DNA of 64,000 nucleotides from Motiliproteus sp041586735 (GTDB lineage Bacteria; Pseudomonadota; Gammaproteobacteria; Pseudomonadales; Balneatricaceae), in NCBI GenBank assembly GCA_041586735.1, contig JBFGZQ010000011.1, positions 1 to 64,000 of the forward strand, read 5' to 3'. Position 1 is the first letter of the stretch. Each line of letters opens with the position of its first letter. The notes under the pieces were generated by a model. It was not told the origin of the DNA. It saw nothing but the letters and a program-made list of their open reading frames with translations, and did no database searches. The position numbers and the translations under genes are program-made. This document shows positions 26,038-36,304 of this stretch, in pieces.

Positions 26038-26988
26038 ATGAACCAAAATTATCTGGATTTCGAGCAGCCCATCGCCGAGCTGCAGGCAAAGATTGAAGAG
26101 CTGCGCATGGTCGGTCAGAGCAGCGAGCTTAATCTTAGTGATGAGATTGATAAGCTTGAGCAAAAAAGCGTTGGTCTGACCGAAAAGATCTTTGCGGATC
26201 TGACCGCTTGGCAGGTCGCCCAGATTGCACGCCACCCCAAGCGCCCCTATACCTTGGATTATGCCGAGTTGATCTTCGATGATTTCGATGAGCTGCATGG
26301 CGATCGCCATTATGCCGACGATGCCGCAATTGTCGGTGGTATTGGCCGTATTGACGGCCGCCCGGTGATGCTCATCGGCCATCAGAAGGGCCGGGAAACG
26401 CGGGAGAAGGTGCGGCGCAACTTTGGTATGCCGCGTCCGGAGGGCTATCGTAAAGCACTACGGCTGATGGAGATGGCAGAGCGTTTCAATATGCCGATCA
26501 TGACCTTTATCGACACCCCGGGTGCCTACCCGGGTATTGGCGCTGAAGAGCGTGGCCAGAGCGAGGCGATCGCCTATAATCTGGCGGTGATGTCGCGCCT
26601 CAAGGTTCCGGTGATCTCGACTGTGGTGGGCGAGGGTGGCTCGGGCGGCGCCTTGGCGATCGGTGTCTGCGATAAGCTGTTGATGTTGCAATACGGTACC
26701 TATTCGGTGATTTCCCCGGAAGGTTGTGCCTCTATTCTGTGGAAAAGCGCTGATCGTGCCTCCGATGCCGCCAAGGCGATGGGGATCACCTCGGCACGTT
26801 TGCACGAACTGGGGCTGGTTGATGTGATCGTCAAGGAGCCGCTGGGCGGCGCGCACCGTGACCGGGAGTTGATGGCCGCTTCGTTAAAGAAGCAGTTGTT
26901 AGTCGCACTCGAAGAGCTGGACAGCCACGATACCGATGCCTTGTTACACCGGCGTTATGAACGGCTGATGAGCTACGGCATTAGTTGA
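26038..26988 (+). CDS. accA: Acetyl-CoA carboxylase carboxyltransferase subunit alpha
   Basis: A 316-residue subunit that, with AccD, transfers the carboxyl group from biotin to acetyl-CoA to form malonyl-CoA, the first step of fatty acid synthesis. It starts MNQNYLDFEQPIAELQAKIE. The core has PVMLIGHQKGRETREKVRRN and a Gly-rich oxyanion region VVGEGGSGGALAIG. The length is normal for the family. It lies between dnaE and tilS, the conserved gammaproteobacterial order. Confidence 0.97.
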   Translation: MNQNYLDFEQPIAELQAKIEELRMVGQSSELNLSDEIDKLEQKSVGLTEKIFADLTAWQVAQIARHPKRPYTLDYAELIFDDFDELHGDRHYADDAAIVGGIGRIDGRPVMLIGHQKGRETREKVRRNFGMPRPEGYRKALRLMEMAERFNMPIMTFIDTPGAYPGIGAEERGQSEAIAYNLAVMSRLKVPVISTVVGEGGSGGALAIGVCDKLLMLQYGTYSVISPEGCASILWKSADRASDAAKAMGITSARLHELGLVDVIVKEPLGGAHRDRELMAASLKKQLLVALEELDSHDTDALLHRRYERLMSYGIS

Positions 26989-27028
26989 TACCTCAAGGGC
27001 ACCTAGGGTGCCCTGTTTACGACCGTCT

Positions 27029-28399
27029 ATGACCACCTTCCCCCCCTTGTTGCTGGATCAGCTGACCCAGATCGCTACCGAGTCTGCCGACGTCGATGTC
27101 TGGATCGCCTATAGCGGCGGATTAGATTCACGGGTGTTATTGCAACTGGCTGTTGAGGCGGGGCTGAATAGCCAGGGTCGACTCAAGGCGGTGCATGTGC
27201 ATCATGGTCTGCAGGCCCAGGCCGACGACTGGGCCCGGCAGTGCCAGTCGAGCTGCGACAGTCTGGGTATCGCACTGCAGGTGCATCGGGTCGCGGTCGG
27301 CGTTGGCGGCAGTCTCGAAAACCAGGCGCGCATCGCCCGTTATCAGGTGTTCGAATCCTTGCTGGCCGATGGCGATCTGCTGCTGCAGGGCCATCATGCT
27401 GACGATCAGTCCGAAACCCTGTTGCTGCGGTTGATGCGCGGCAGCGGGGTGCGCGGCTTGGCGTCCATGCCCTCCACCCGTAGGCTCGGTCGGGGTCAGT
27501 TGCTCAGGCCGTTGCTCTGCTGTCATCGTCAGCAGCTGCATAGCTACGCGCTGCAGCACGGATTGAGTTGGATCGAGGATCCGAGCAATCTCGATACCCA
27601 GCACGATCGCAACTATCTGCGTGCCCGGGTGCTGCCGTTGCTCCGCCAGCGCTGGCCTGCTGCAGTAGCATCGTTAGGACTGAGTGCGCGTAATTGCGCC
27701 GATGCCCAGCGGCTATGTCAGGAGTTGGCGGTTATCGACCTGCAAAGTTGTCAGCAGGACGATGGAGGCTTGTCGATTGCGGTGCTGGTGAGCCTATCGC
27801 CACATCGTCGCGCTAATTTGTTGCGTTATTGGCTACAGCGGCTGACGGGGGCGTTGGCCGATGAGGCGTTGCTGCGGCGGGTATGGGTCGAAGTCGCGAA
27901 TGCTCAGCCGGATGCGCAGCCGCAGCTGGAGCTGGGGTCGTTGCGGTTGCGGCGCTTTGAGGGCGGTTTGTATCTGCTTCCTGAGCCATCGCCGGCGGCG
28001 GCCGGACAGGTCTGGGATTGGCTTCTGGATCCGCACGCTAGCTCCGAGTTGCAGCTGCCGGGTGGTCTGCTGCGGGCGGAGCCGGTGATCGGGACGGGGT
28101 TGGCGCTGCCGTCAGCGGGGCGCTTGCAGGTGCGTTTGCGCTGTGGCGGTGAGCGGCTGCAATTGCCGGGACGGGCGGGCAGTCGGTCGCTGAAAAAGCT
28201 GTTGCAGCAGCAGCGTATGCCGCCCTGGCTGCGTCAGCAATTGCCGCTGTTGTACAGCGATGATCGGCTGCTGGCGGTGGCGGATCTGTGGCTGGTCGAG
28301 GGTAGCCTGGCCATGCCCGGGATGCCGGGTATCCAACTCTCTTGGACGCCGCTGGGCATGCCGCTGAGAGTGCCGCTGCAGCCGTCCATGCAGCCATAG
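27029..28399 (+). CDS. tilS: tRNA(Ile)-lysidine synthetase
   Basis: A 456-residue ATP-dependent enzyme that converts C34 of the tRNA-Ile CAT anticodon to lysidine, so that it reads AUA. The PP-loop YSGGLDSRVLLQL (about 29-41) is intact, followed by HVHHGLQAQADDWA and the GHHADDQSETLLLRL block. C-terminal TilS-type domains follow. I chose the ATG at 27029 rather than an in-frame GTG seven codons earlier. The ribosome binding site is weak. It sits between accA and pyrG as usual. Confidence 0.93.
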   Translation: MTTFPPLLLDQLTQIATESADVDVWIAYSGGLDSRVLLQLAVEAGLNSQGRLKAVHVHHGLQAQADDWARQCQSSCDSLGIALQVHRVAVGVGGSLENQARIARYQVFESLLADGDLLLQGHHADDQSETLLLRLMRGSGVRGLASMPSTRRLGRGQLLRPLLCCHRQQLHSYALQHGLSWIEDPSNLDTQHDRNYLRARVLPLLRQRWPAAVASLGLSARNCADAQRLCQELAVIDLQSCQQDDGGLSIAVLVSLSPHRRANLLRYWLQRLTGALADEALLRRVWVEVANAQPDAQPQLELGSLRLRRFEGGLYLLPEPSPAAAGQVWDWLLDPHASSELQLPGGLLRAEPVIGTGLALPSAGRLQVRLRCGGERLQLPGRAGSRSLKKLLQQQRMPPWLRQQLPLLYSDDRLLAVADLWLVEGSLAMPGMPGIQLSWTPLGMPLRVPLQPSMQP

Positions 28400-28516
28400 C
28401 CGGTCGGCGATTTCTGATTGTCGAGGCGGGGCCTATCTGCTACCCTGTAGCCCCATCTCGAGGTGCTCCGCATCTCCCCCAAAAACACTGTACTTACATC
28501 TGTGAACAGGTTCCGA

Positions 28517-30142
<1,626 letters not shown>

Positions 30143-30203
30143 CCGGCTCGGTTACGACCAAGAATTTACTATTATCAGGCTTTAAAACGGAGTAAACGGC
30201 AAC

Positions 30204-31499
30204 ATGACAGTGATTACGGATATCAAGGCACGTGAAGTGCTGGACTCTCGCGGCAACCCGACTGTTGAAGCGGATGTTACTCTGGCTTCGGGCGCCTTCG
30301 GTACCGCTTGCGCCCCTTCCGGCGCCTCAACCGGTTCACGTGAAGCGTTAGAGTTGCGCGATGGCGACGCCTCCCGTTACCTCGGCAAGGGCGTATTGAA
30401 GGCGGTAGCGGCCATCAATGGTCCTATCCGTAGCGCGCTGTTGGGTAAAGATGCCTGCGCGCAGCGTGAACTCGACCAGCTGATGATCGACCTGGATGGT
30501 ACCGAGAATAAGGGCAATCTGGGCGCCAATGCGATCCTGGCCGTGTCCCTGGCAGCAGCCAAAGCCGCTGCCGTGGCGAAGGGCATGCCGCTATACGCGC
30601 ATATTGCCGAACTGAACGGCAATCCGGGTGACTACTCGATGCCGGTACCGATGATGAACATCATCAACGGTGGTGAACACGCCGACAATAACGTCGATAT
30701 CCAGGAGTTTATGGTGCAGCCGGTCTCCGCACCGACCTTTGCCGAAGCACTGCGCATGGGCGCCGAGATTTTCCACAGCCTGAAGAAGGTGCTCTCGGCA
30801 CGCGGTCTGAACACCGCCGTGGGCGATGAGGGGGGATTTGCCCCGAATCTGGCGTCTAACGAAGAGGCGCTGGTGGTGATCCAGGAGGCGATCGACAACG
30901 CTGGCTACAAGCTGGGTGAAGATATCACTCTGGCGCTGGACTGTGCAGCCTCTGAATTTTATAAAAATGGTCAGTATGATCTGGCTGGCGAAGGCAAGAA
31001 ATTCGACTCTGAAGGCTTTGCCGAATACCTGGCCGATCTGACCCGCAAGTACCCGATAATCTCTGTTGAAGATGGCATGGATGAGAGTGACTGGGACGGC
31101 TGGGCGACTCTGACCCGCAAGATCGGCGATAAGGTGCAGCTGGTCGGTGATGACCTGTTTGTGACCAACACCAAGATCCTGTCGCGTGGTATAGAGCAAC
31201 AGATCGGTAACTCGATCCTGATCAAGTTCAACCAGATCGGCACGCTGAGTGAAACCCTGGATGCGATCAAGATGGCGCAGGATGCCGGCTTTACCGCGGT
31301 GATCTCCCACCGCTCCGGTGAGACCGAAGACACCACCATTGCCGACCTGGCGGTGGCGACTAAAGCGGGCCAGATCAAGACCGGCTCGCTATGCCGTTCT
31401 GACCGGGTGTCCAAGTACAACCGCCTGCTGCGTATCGAAGGGGAGTTGCAGGGCAAGGCGCCTTACAACGGCCGCTCCGAAATTAAAGGCCAGGCATAA
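30204..31499 (+). CDS. eno: Enolase
   Basis: A 431-residue glycolytic enzyme converting 2-phosphoglycerate to phosphoenolpyruvate, and in many gammaproteobacteria a partner of the RNA degradosome. It starts with the conserved IKAREVLDSRGNPTVEADV. The signatures VGDEGGFAPN, SVEDGMDESDWDGW and ISHRSGETEDTTIADLAV carry the metal and catalytic residues. A GC-rich hairpin that may terminate transcription follows at 31506-31526, before ftsB. Confidence 0.97.
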   Translation: MTVITDIKAREVLDSRGNPTVEADVTLASGAFGTACAPSGASTGSREALELRDGDASRYLGKGVLKAVAAINGPIRSALLGKDACAQRELDQLMIDLDGTENKGNLGANAILAVSLAAAKAAAVAKGMPLYAHIAELNGNPGDYSMPVPMMNIINGGEHADNNVDIQEFMVQPVSAPTFAEALRMGAEIFHSLKKVLSARGLNTAVGDEGGFAPNLASNEEALVVIQEAIDNAGYKLGEDITLALDCAASEFYKNGQYDLAGEGKKFDSEGFAEYLADLTRKYPIISVEDGMDESDWDGWATLTRKIGDKVQLVGDDLFVTNTKILSRGIEQQIGNSILIKFNQIGTLSETLDAIKMAQDAGFTAVISHRSGETEDTTIADLAVATKAGQIKTGSLCRSDRVSKYNRLLRIEGELQGKAPYNGRSEIKGQA

Positions 31500-31505
31500 C
31501 CACGC

Positions 31506-31526
31506 AGGGGGAGTCTGACTCCCCCT
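31506..31526 (+). terminator. Hairpin after eno
   Basis: agggggagt (31506-31514) pairs with actccccct (31518-31526) around a 3-nt loop, seven bases after the eno stop. The following sequence (cgttatacc) has only a poor T-run, so it may be a partial terminator or attenuate read-through into ftsB. Confidence 0.6.
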
Positions 31527-31573
31527 CGTTATACCCGCCTGGCAAGGTCGAAGATTAGAGCGAGGGCTGGGTG

Positions 31574-31849
31574 ATGAAGTGGCTGCTGGCAATACTCAGT
31601 GTGCTGTTGTTAGGATTGCAGTACCGACTCTGGTTCGGGGATGGCAATCTGCCCTCGGTCTGGTCGCTGCAGCACAACATCGCTGAGCAGCAAACCGCGA
31701 ACCAGCTATTAATCGATCGTAACAACGCCCTGCGTGCCGAAGTGGATGACCTGAAACAGGGCACCTCGGCGCTGGAGGAGCGTGCCCGCAGCGAGATGGG
31801 GATGGTCAAGCGTGGCGAGACCTTCTTCCTGCTTCCCGAAGAGAAATAG
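31574..31849 (+). CDS. ftsB: Cell division protein FtsB
   Basis: A 91-residue bitopic membrane protein of the divisome, forming the FtsQLB complex. One N-terminal membrane segment (WLLAILSVLLLGLQYRLWFG) is followed by a coiled coil with the Leu/Ile heptad and a C-terminal GMVKRGETFFLLPEE typical of FtsB. I prefer the ATG at 31574 over a GTG one codon earlier. In most gammaproteobacteria ispD and ispF follow ftsB; here truD starts only 3 nt after the stop. Confidence 0.93.
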   Translation: MKWLLAILSVLLLGLQYRLWFGDGNLPSVWSLQHNIAEQQTANQLLIDRNNALRAEVDDLKQGTSALEERARSEMGMVKRGETFFLLPEEK

Positions 31850-31852
31850 CCC

Positions 31853-32929
31853 TTGAATCTGTACGATATTGATTTTCCTCGTTTTCATGGTATCCCTCCC
31901 GCCAGTGGCGTGATTCGTTCACAGCCGGAAGACTTTCAGGTGGATGAACAGCTCGGCTTTGAGCCCGAGGGTAGCGGTGAGCACCTGTTCGTGCTGTTGC
32001 GCAAGCGCGGTGAGAACACCCAGTGGATCGCCCGTCAGTTAGCTGAGCTGGCGGGTATCAAACCGCTGGATGTTAACTACGCCGGTCTGAAGGACCGTCA
32101 CGCCATCACCACCCAGTGGTTCAGTCTGTGGTTGCCGGGTCGACCCGATCCCGACCTGAGTGACTTGCCCGACAGCGTGACGGTACTGCGCACCGTGCGT
32201 CACAGTCGTAAGCTCAAGCGCGGCGGGCATCGCTGTAACCGCTTTGTGTTGCGGATGCGTGAACTGCGGTGCCACGGCGATCTAGAGCAGCGCCTGCAAG
32301 CGATTCGCGATCAGGGGCTGCCCAACTATTTTGGCGAGCAGCGCTTTGGTCATGGAGGGGGCAACCTGATCCAGGCCGATAAGCTATTCAAGGGCGAGAT
32401 TAAGATCCGTGACCGGCATAAGCGCAGTATGGCGATCTCCGCGGCGCGCTCCTATCTGTTTAACCGGGTATTGGCCGAGCGTATTCGCCAAGGGTTTTTC
32501 GATACCTATCTGGCCGGCGACCGGCCGGTGATCCGCGGTTCCAGTAACCTGAGCCATGAAACCGATCCCGTGCTGCTGGCGACCGGCATCGAGCGCCTGG
32601 AATTGCACCCTACCGCACCGCTGATGGGACGGGGTCGGGCGCTGGTCGAGGATCAGGCCTTGGCGCTGGAAGAGTCGATGCTGGAGGGCTTTGAGTCCTG
32701 GTGCCAGGGGTTTGAGCGTCTGGGGCAAGCGCGCGAGCGGCGCTCGGTACGCTTTTTACCGCAACAGTTCAGCTGGCAGCTGCTAGCGCCGGACCTGCTG
32801 GAGGTCAGTTTTGAACTGCCGCCCGGCACTTACGCCACTAGTGTGCTGCGTGAGATTTGTGACTATCGGGTGGCATCAGGGCAGGGCGCTGAACCAGCAT
32901 CTTCTGAAGATACCGAGGCGCAGGCGTAG
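31853..32929 (+). CDS. truD: tRNA pseudouridine(13) synthase
   Basis: A 358-residue enzyme that isomerises U13 of tRNA-Glu to pseudouridine. The family start (DFPRFHGIPPASGVIRSQPE) and the catalytic motif NYAGLKDRHAITTQ, with the active Asp in LKDR, are present. The TRUD insertion and FGEQRFGHGG follow. The only suitable start is a TTG at 31853, three bases after ftsB ends; TTG starts are uncommon but fit the N-terminal alignment. It is probably translated by coupling to ftsB. surE begins at the next base after its stop. Confidence 0.92.
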   Translation: MNLYDIDFPRFHGIPPASGVIRSQPEDFQVDEQLGFEPEGSGEHLFVLLRKRGENTQWIARQLAELAGIKPLDVNYAGLKDRHAITTQWFSLWLPGRPDPDLSDLPDSVTVLRTVRHSRKLKRGGHRCNRFVLRMRELRCHGDLEQRLQAIRDQGLPNYFGEQRFGHGGGNLIQADKLFKGEIKIRDRHKRSMAISAARSYLFNRVLAERIRQGFFDTYLAGDRPVIRGSSNLSHETDPVLLATGIERLELHPTAPLMGRGRALVEDQALALEESMLEGFESWCQGFERLGQARERRSVRFLPQQFSWQLLAPDLLEVSFELPPGTYATSVLREICDYRVASGQGAEPASSEDTEAQA

Positions 32930-33673
32930 ATGCGAATCTTGATCTCCAACGATGATGGCGTGCACGCGCCAGGTTTGCGAGTGCTGGCGACGAGTCTGGC
33001 TGAGCAGTTCGAGATCCTGGTGGTGGCCCCGGACCGTGATCGCAGTGGTGCCAGTAACTCCTTGACCCTCGATCGGCCGCTGGAGCTGCAGACCCTGGCT
33101 AACGGCTTTGTCAGCGTTAACGGCACCCCAACCGACTGTGTGCATCTGGGGATCTCCGGAAAACTGGGATTTGCGCCAGAGATGGTGATCGCGGGGATCA
33201 ACAGCGGCGCCAATCTGGGTGATGATGTGCTCTACTCGGGTACCGTAGCCGCGGCGATGGAGGGCCGTTATCTGGGTCGGCCTGCGATCGCAGTGTCGTT
33301 GTCGGGACAGCAGTATTTTAGCTCGGCGGCAGCGGTGGTCAGTCAGTTAGTGCCGCAGTTGCAGCGTCTCAATTTGGCTCCGCGTACCCTGCTCAATATC
33401 AATGTCCCCGATCTGCCACTGGAGCAGATCAAAGGGATCCATGTGACCCGTTTAGGCCACCGCGAGTTGGCAGATCAGCCGGTGTTGTCGGTTGATCCGC
33501 GAGGGCGGGAACGATTTTGGATCTCCGCCGCGGGTGCTGCCGCCGATGCCGGCCCGGGTACCGATTTTTATGCGCTCGCCGCGGGTTATGTGTCGATTAC
33601 CCCCCTGCAGGCCGATATGACCCAATACTCGGGTTTTGACAATCTGGCCAGTTGGCTTGAGGAGTTGGAGTGA
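32930..33673 (+). CDS. surE: 5'/3'-nucleotidase SurE
   Basis: A 247-residue metal-dependent nucleotidase acting on nucleoside monophosphates, linked to stationary-phase survival. The N-terminal metal motif MRILISNDDGVHAPG has the conserved Asp-Asp. The GINSGANLGDDVLYSGTVAA block binds metal and phosphate. The length is normal. Its ATG directly abuts the truD stop, and its own stop overlaps the pcm start, so the three genes are tightly coupled. Confidence 0.96.
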   Translation: MRILISNDDGVHAPGLRVLATSLAEQFEILVVAPDRDRSGASNSLTLDRPLELQTLANGFVSVNGTPTDCVHLGISGKLGFAPEMVIAGINSGANLGDDVLYSGTVAAAMEGRYLGRPAIAVSLSGQQYFSSAAAVVSQLVPQLQRLNLAPRTLLNINVPDLPLEQIKGIHVTRLGHRELADQPVLSVDPRGRERFWISAAGAAADAGPGTDFYALAAGYVSITPLQADMTQYSGFDNLASWLEELE

Positions 33674-34335
33674 ATAAGTTCGATATTCAGGGGATCGGCA
33701 TGACCTCTCGGCGCACCCGTGATCGGCTGATCGCACGGCTGATCGACCAGGGTATCCAGGATCAACGGGTGCTGGAGGTGATGCGTGAGCTACCGCGGCA
33801 TCTGTTTGTCGATGAGGCGCTGTCGCATCGTGCCTATGAAGATACGGCGCTGCCGATCGGCTTTAACCAAACCCTCTCTCAGCCCTATATCGTCGCTAAG
33901 ATGACCGAAGTGCTGCTCAATGGCGGCCGCCCCGAACGGGTGTTGGAGATCGGTACCGGATCCGGCTACCAGTCCGCGGTGTTGGCCTGTTTAGTGGGCA
34001 AACTGTTCAGTGTCGAGCGGATTCGGCCGTTGCAGCAAAAAGCCCGCAGTCGTCTGAGTCAGTTGGGACTGCGCAATGTCTATTTTAAACATGCCGATGG
34101 CGGTTTTGGCTGGCCTGAAAAAGGGCCGTTTGATGCCATCACCTGCGCGGCGGCTCCCGAGCAGATCCCCCCCGAGCTGTATGCGCAGTTGGCCGTTGGT
34201 GGGCGGCTGATTATTCCGGTCGGTGGTGATCAGCAAGAGTTACGTTTGGTGATTCGCACCAGTGACACCGGCTATGAGCATCAGGTGCTGGAGGCGGTGA
34301 AGTTCGTGCCGATGCTCAGCGGTTCGGTCGGCTGA
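33670..34335 (+). CDS. pcm: Protein-L-isoaspartate O-methyltransferase
   Basis: A 221-residue SAM-dependent enzyme that methylates L-isoaspartyl residues to start repair of aged proteins. The SAM-binding motif VLEIGTGSGYQSAVLA and the upstream LPIGFNQTLSQPYIVAKMTE are the family signatures. A GTG start at 33670 overlaps the surE stop (GTGA). The surE-pcm-nlpD-rpoS context is the conserved stationary-phase cluster. Confidence 0.96.
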   Translation: MNKFDIQGIGMTSRRTRDRLIARLIDQGIQDQRVLEVMRELPRHLFVDEALSHRAYEDTALPIGFNQTLSQPYIVAKMTEVLLNGGRPERVLEIGTGSGYQSAVLACLVGKLFSVERIRPLQQKARSRLSQLGLRNVYFKHADGGFGWPEKGPFDAITCAAAPEQIPPELYAQLAVGGRLIIPVGGDQQELRLVIRTSDTGYEHQVLEAVKFVPMLSGSVG

Positions 34336-34345
34336 GGAGTACTCC

Positions 34346-35275
34346 ATGAATCGCACCAGGGGTGACTGGCTGGCACTGTTTTTTAAGGGTACGGCGATGG
34401 GCGCGGCCGATGCCATTCCTGGCGTCTCAGGTGGAACGGTCGCGTTTATCAGCGGTATCTATGAAGAGCTACTGGATTCTATCCGGCGGATCACGCCACA
34501 GGCACTGCTACTGTTGGGACGCCAGGGTCCGCGGGCTTTTTGGACCCATATCAACGGCACCTTTTTGGTGGTGTTGCTATCCGGAGTGCTGCTGAGCCTG
34601 GTCTCGGTGGCACATCTGGCTATCTATCTGTTGGAGCAGTACCCCACCCTGTTGTGGGCGTTCTTTTTTGGTCTGATTGTCAGCTCATCGATCTGGATGA
34701 TGACGCAGATCAGACGTTGGAATGCAGCGTCAATAATCGCCCTGTGGGTGGGGCTATTGGCTTCCTACATCATTACCCTAATGACCCCGGTAGCGGTCGA
34801 GCCCACCGCGTTGATGGTATTTGGCGCCGGTTGTATTGCCATCTGTGCGATGATCTTACCGGGGATCTCTGGGAGCTTTATTCTGCTGCTACTGGGGCTG
34901 TATGGCCCCATTATGGGCGCCATTAAACACTTTGATCTACAGGTTCTGGGGCTATTTATGCTCGGCTGTGCGCTCGGCTTGCTGAGCTTCTCGCATCTGT
35001 TGGCCTGGATGTTCCGTCACTATCACGATCTCACCCTGACGTTACTCACTGGGGTGATGCTGGGTTCGCTCAACAAAGTCTGGCCCTGGAAGTACACCAC
35101 CTATTATCGGATCAACAGCCATGGCGATGCGGTGCCTCTATTGCAGGATAATGTCCTGCCGCTCAGCTACCAGGCGCTGACGGGACAGGATGCCATGCTC
35201 TGGGGGGCGTTGCTACTGATGTTGCTGGGAGGGTTGGCGGTCTATATGCTGGAGCGCAACGGCAGTAAAGGCTGA
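34346..35275 (+). CDS. popT: DUF368-family polyprenyl-phosphate translocase (PopT-like)
   Basis: A 309-residue polytopic membrane protein of the DUF368 family. The signature AMGAADAIPGVSGGTVAFIS near the N-terminus and the second, related AMILPGISGSFILLLLGLY near 170-188 form the inverted internal repeat typical of the family. Members have been shown to recycle undecaprenyl phosphate across the inner membrane. A good ribosome binding site (GAGGAG) precedes the ATG. Its insertion between pcm and nlpD is a variant of the usual cluster. Confidence 0.85.
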   Translation: MNRTRGDWLALFFKGTAMGAADAIPGVSGGTVAFISGIYEELLDSIRRITPQALLLLGRQGPRAFWTHINGTFLVVLLSGVLLSLVSVAHLAIYLLEQYPTLLWAFFFGLIVSSSIWMMTQIRRWNAASIIALWVGLLASYIITLMTPVAVEPTALMVFGAGCIAICAMILPGISGSFILLLLGLYGPIMGAIKHFDLQVLGLFMLGCALGLLSFSHLLAWMFRHYHDLTLTLLTGVMLGSLNKVWPWKYTTYYRINSHGDAVPLLQDNVLPLSYQALTGQDAMLWGALLLMLLGGLAVYMLERNGSKG

Positions 35276-35371
35276 CCTTTACCACCCATTGTCTGGGTAT
35301 CAAGCGGGACCGAACAGGGTCTGGGCGTCATAGGATCGGTGGATTTGCGACCAAGGATAGCAAGTAATAGC

Positions 35372-36247
35372 ATGCGGTTAGTCACACTCACGCTGCTGGG
35401 CAGTCTGTTGCTGTCGGGTTGCGGTGGGCATATGGCGCCGGTCAGTGATTACTCGCTGAATGCACCAGAGTCGCGCCGCGCTGTAAACACTTCAGCTCCC
35501 TCGGGCTATTACCGGGTCCAGTCCGGCGATACCCTGTATTCGATCGCCTGGCGCTACGGGAAAGACTATCGTGATCTGGCCCGGATCAATGCTATCGACG
35601 CCAGTTACCGCATCTACCCTAACCAGCTAGTGCGCATCACCGAGATCGCTGCGCCTCAGTCGGTTAAACCTGTTACCTCAACCTCGCACACTACACAAGC
35701 CAAGGCGACCCAAATTACGGCGGCACCCAGCACACCCCGAGTGCCGCCTGTGGCTGCCGCCAGGGTCTCTAACCAACCGACCGGGTCTGTTGTTAAGCCC
35801 GTTGTTGAACCTGTCGTTAAGCCCGTTGTTGAACCTATTGTTGAGCCTGTTGTTAAGGCCATTGCTAAGACGGGCCCGTTGCTGTGGCGTTGGCCGGCCA
35901 GCGGTCGAGTGATCCAGAGCTTTGGCGCTAAGGGCAAGGAGAGTAATGGTTTAAACATCTCTGGCAGCAGAGGAGAGCCGGTGTTCTCGGCCGCCTCCGG
36001 TGTGGTAGTGTATGCGGGTAATGGTTTATTAGGGTATGGTAATTTAGTTATTATTAATCATGACGAGACCTATTTAAGTGCTTACGCACATAACGATAAA
36101 TTGTTGGTAAAAGAGCAAGATAGGGTTGATGTTGGCGATAAAATTGCGGAGATAGGCAATAGCGGTGTTAATCAGATCATGCTACATTTTGAGATTCGCA
36201 AGGAGGGTAAGCCGGTCGATCCTATCCGCTATCTTCCGCCACGATAG
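35372..36247 (+). CDS. nlpD: NlpD-like lipoprotein (LysM plus degenerate LytM domain)
   Basis: A 291-residue outer-membrane lipoprotein with lipobox LLLSGCGG. A LysM peptidoglycan-binding domain (YYRVQSGDTLYSIAWRYGK) is followed by a linker rich in VVKPVVEP-type repeats and a C-terminal M23/LytM domain. In the LytM domain the metal-site HxGxD is NGLNI, and the HxH is MLH in IMLHFEIR, so it should be catalytically dead. That matches NlpD, which activates the amidase AmiC at division. I chose the ATG at 35372 because it gives a proper signal peptide. The rpoS promoter usually lies inside nlpD; I did not identify it. Confidence 0.9.
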   Translation: MRLVTLTLLGSLLLSGCGGHMAPVSDYSLNAPESRRAVNTSAPSGYYRVQSGDTLYSIAWRYGKDYRDLARINAIDASYRIYPNQLVRITEIAAPQSVKPVTSTSHTTQAKATQITAAPSTPRVPPVAAARVSNQPTGSVVKPVVEPVVKPVVEPIVEPVVKAIAKTGPLLWRWPASGRVIQSFGAKGKESNGLNISGSRGEPVFSAASGVVVYAGNGLLGYGNLVIINHDETYLSAYAHNDKLLVKEQDRVDVGDKIAEIGNSGVNQIMLHFEIRKEGKPVDPIRYLPPR

Positions 36248-36304
36248 CAGTCAGCTGATCCCGGGTCTCTCAGGAGAGGTTTGATTTGCAGGGAGACTGT
36301 TACC

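Noticed and set aside
26989..27028. GTG start for tilS seven codons upstream
   Set aside because: The extra residues do not match TilS N-termini; the ATG at 27029 gives the expected distance to the PP-loop.
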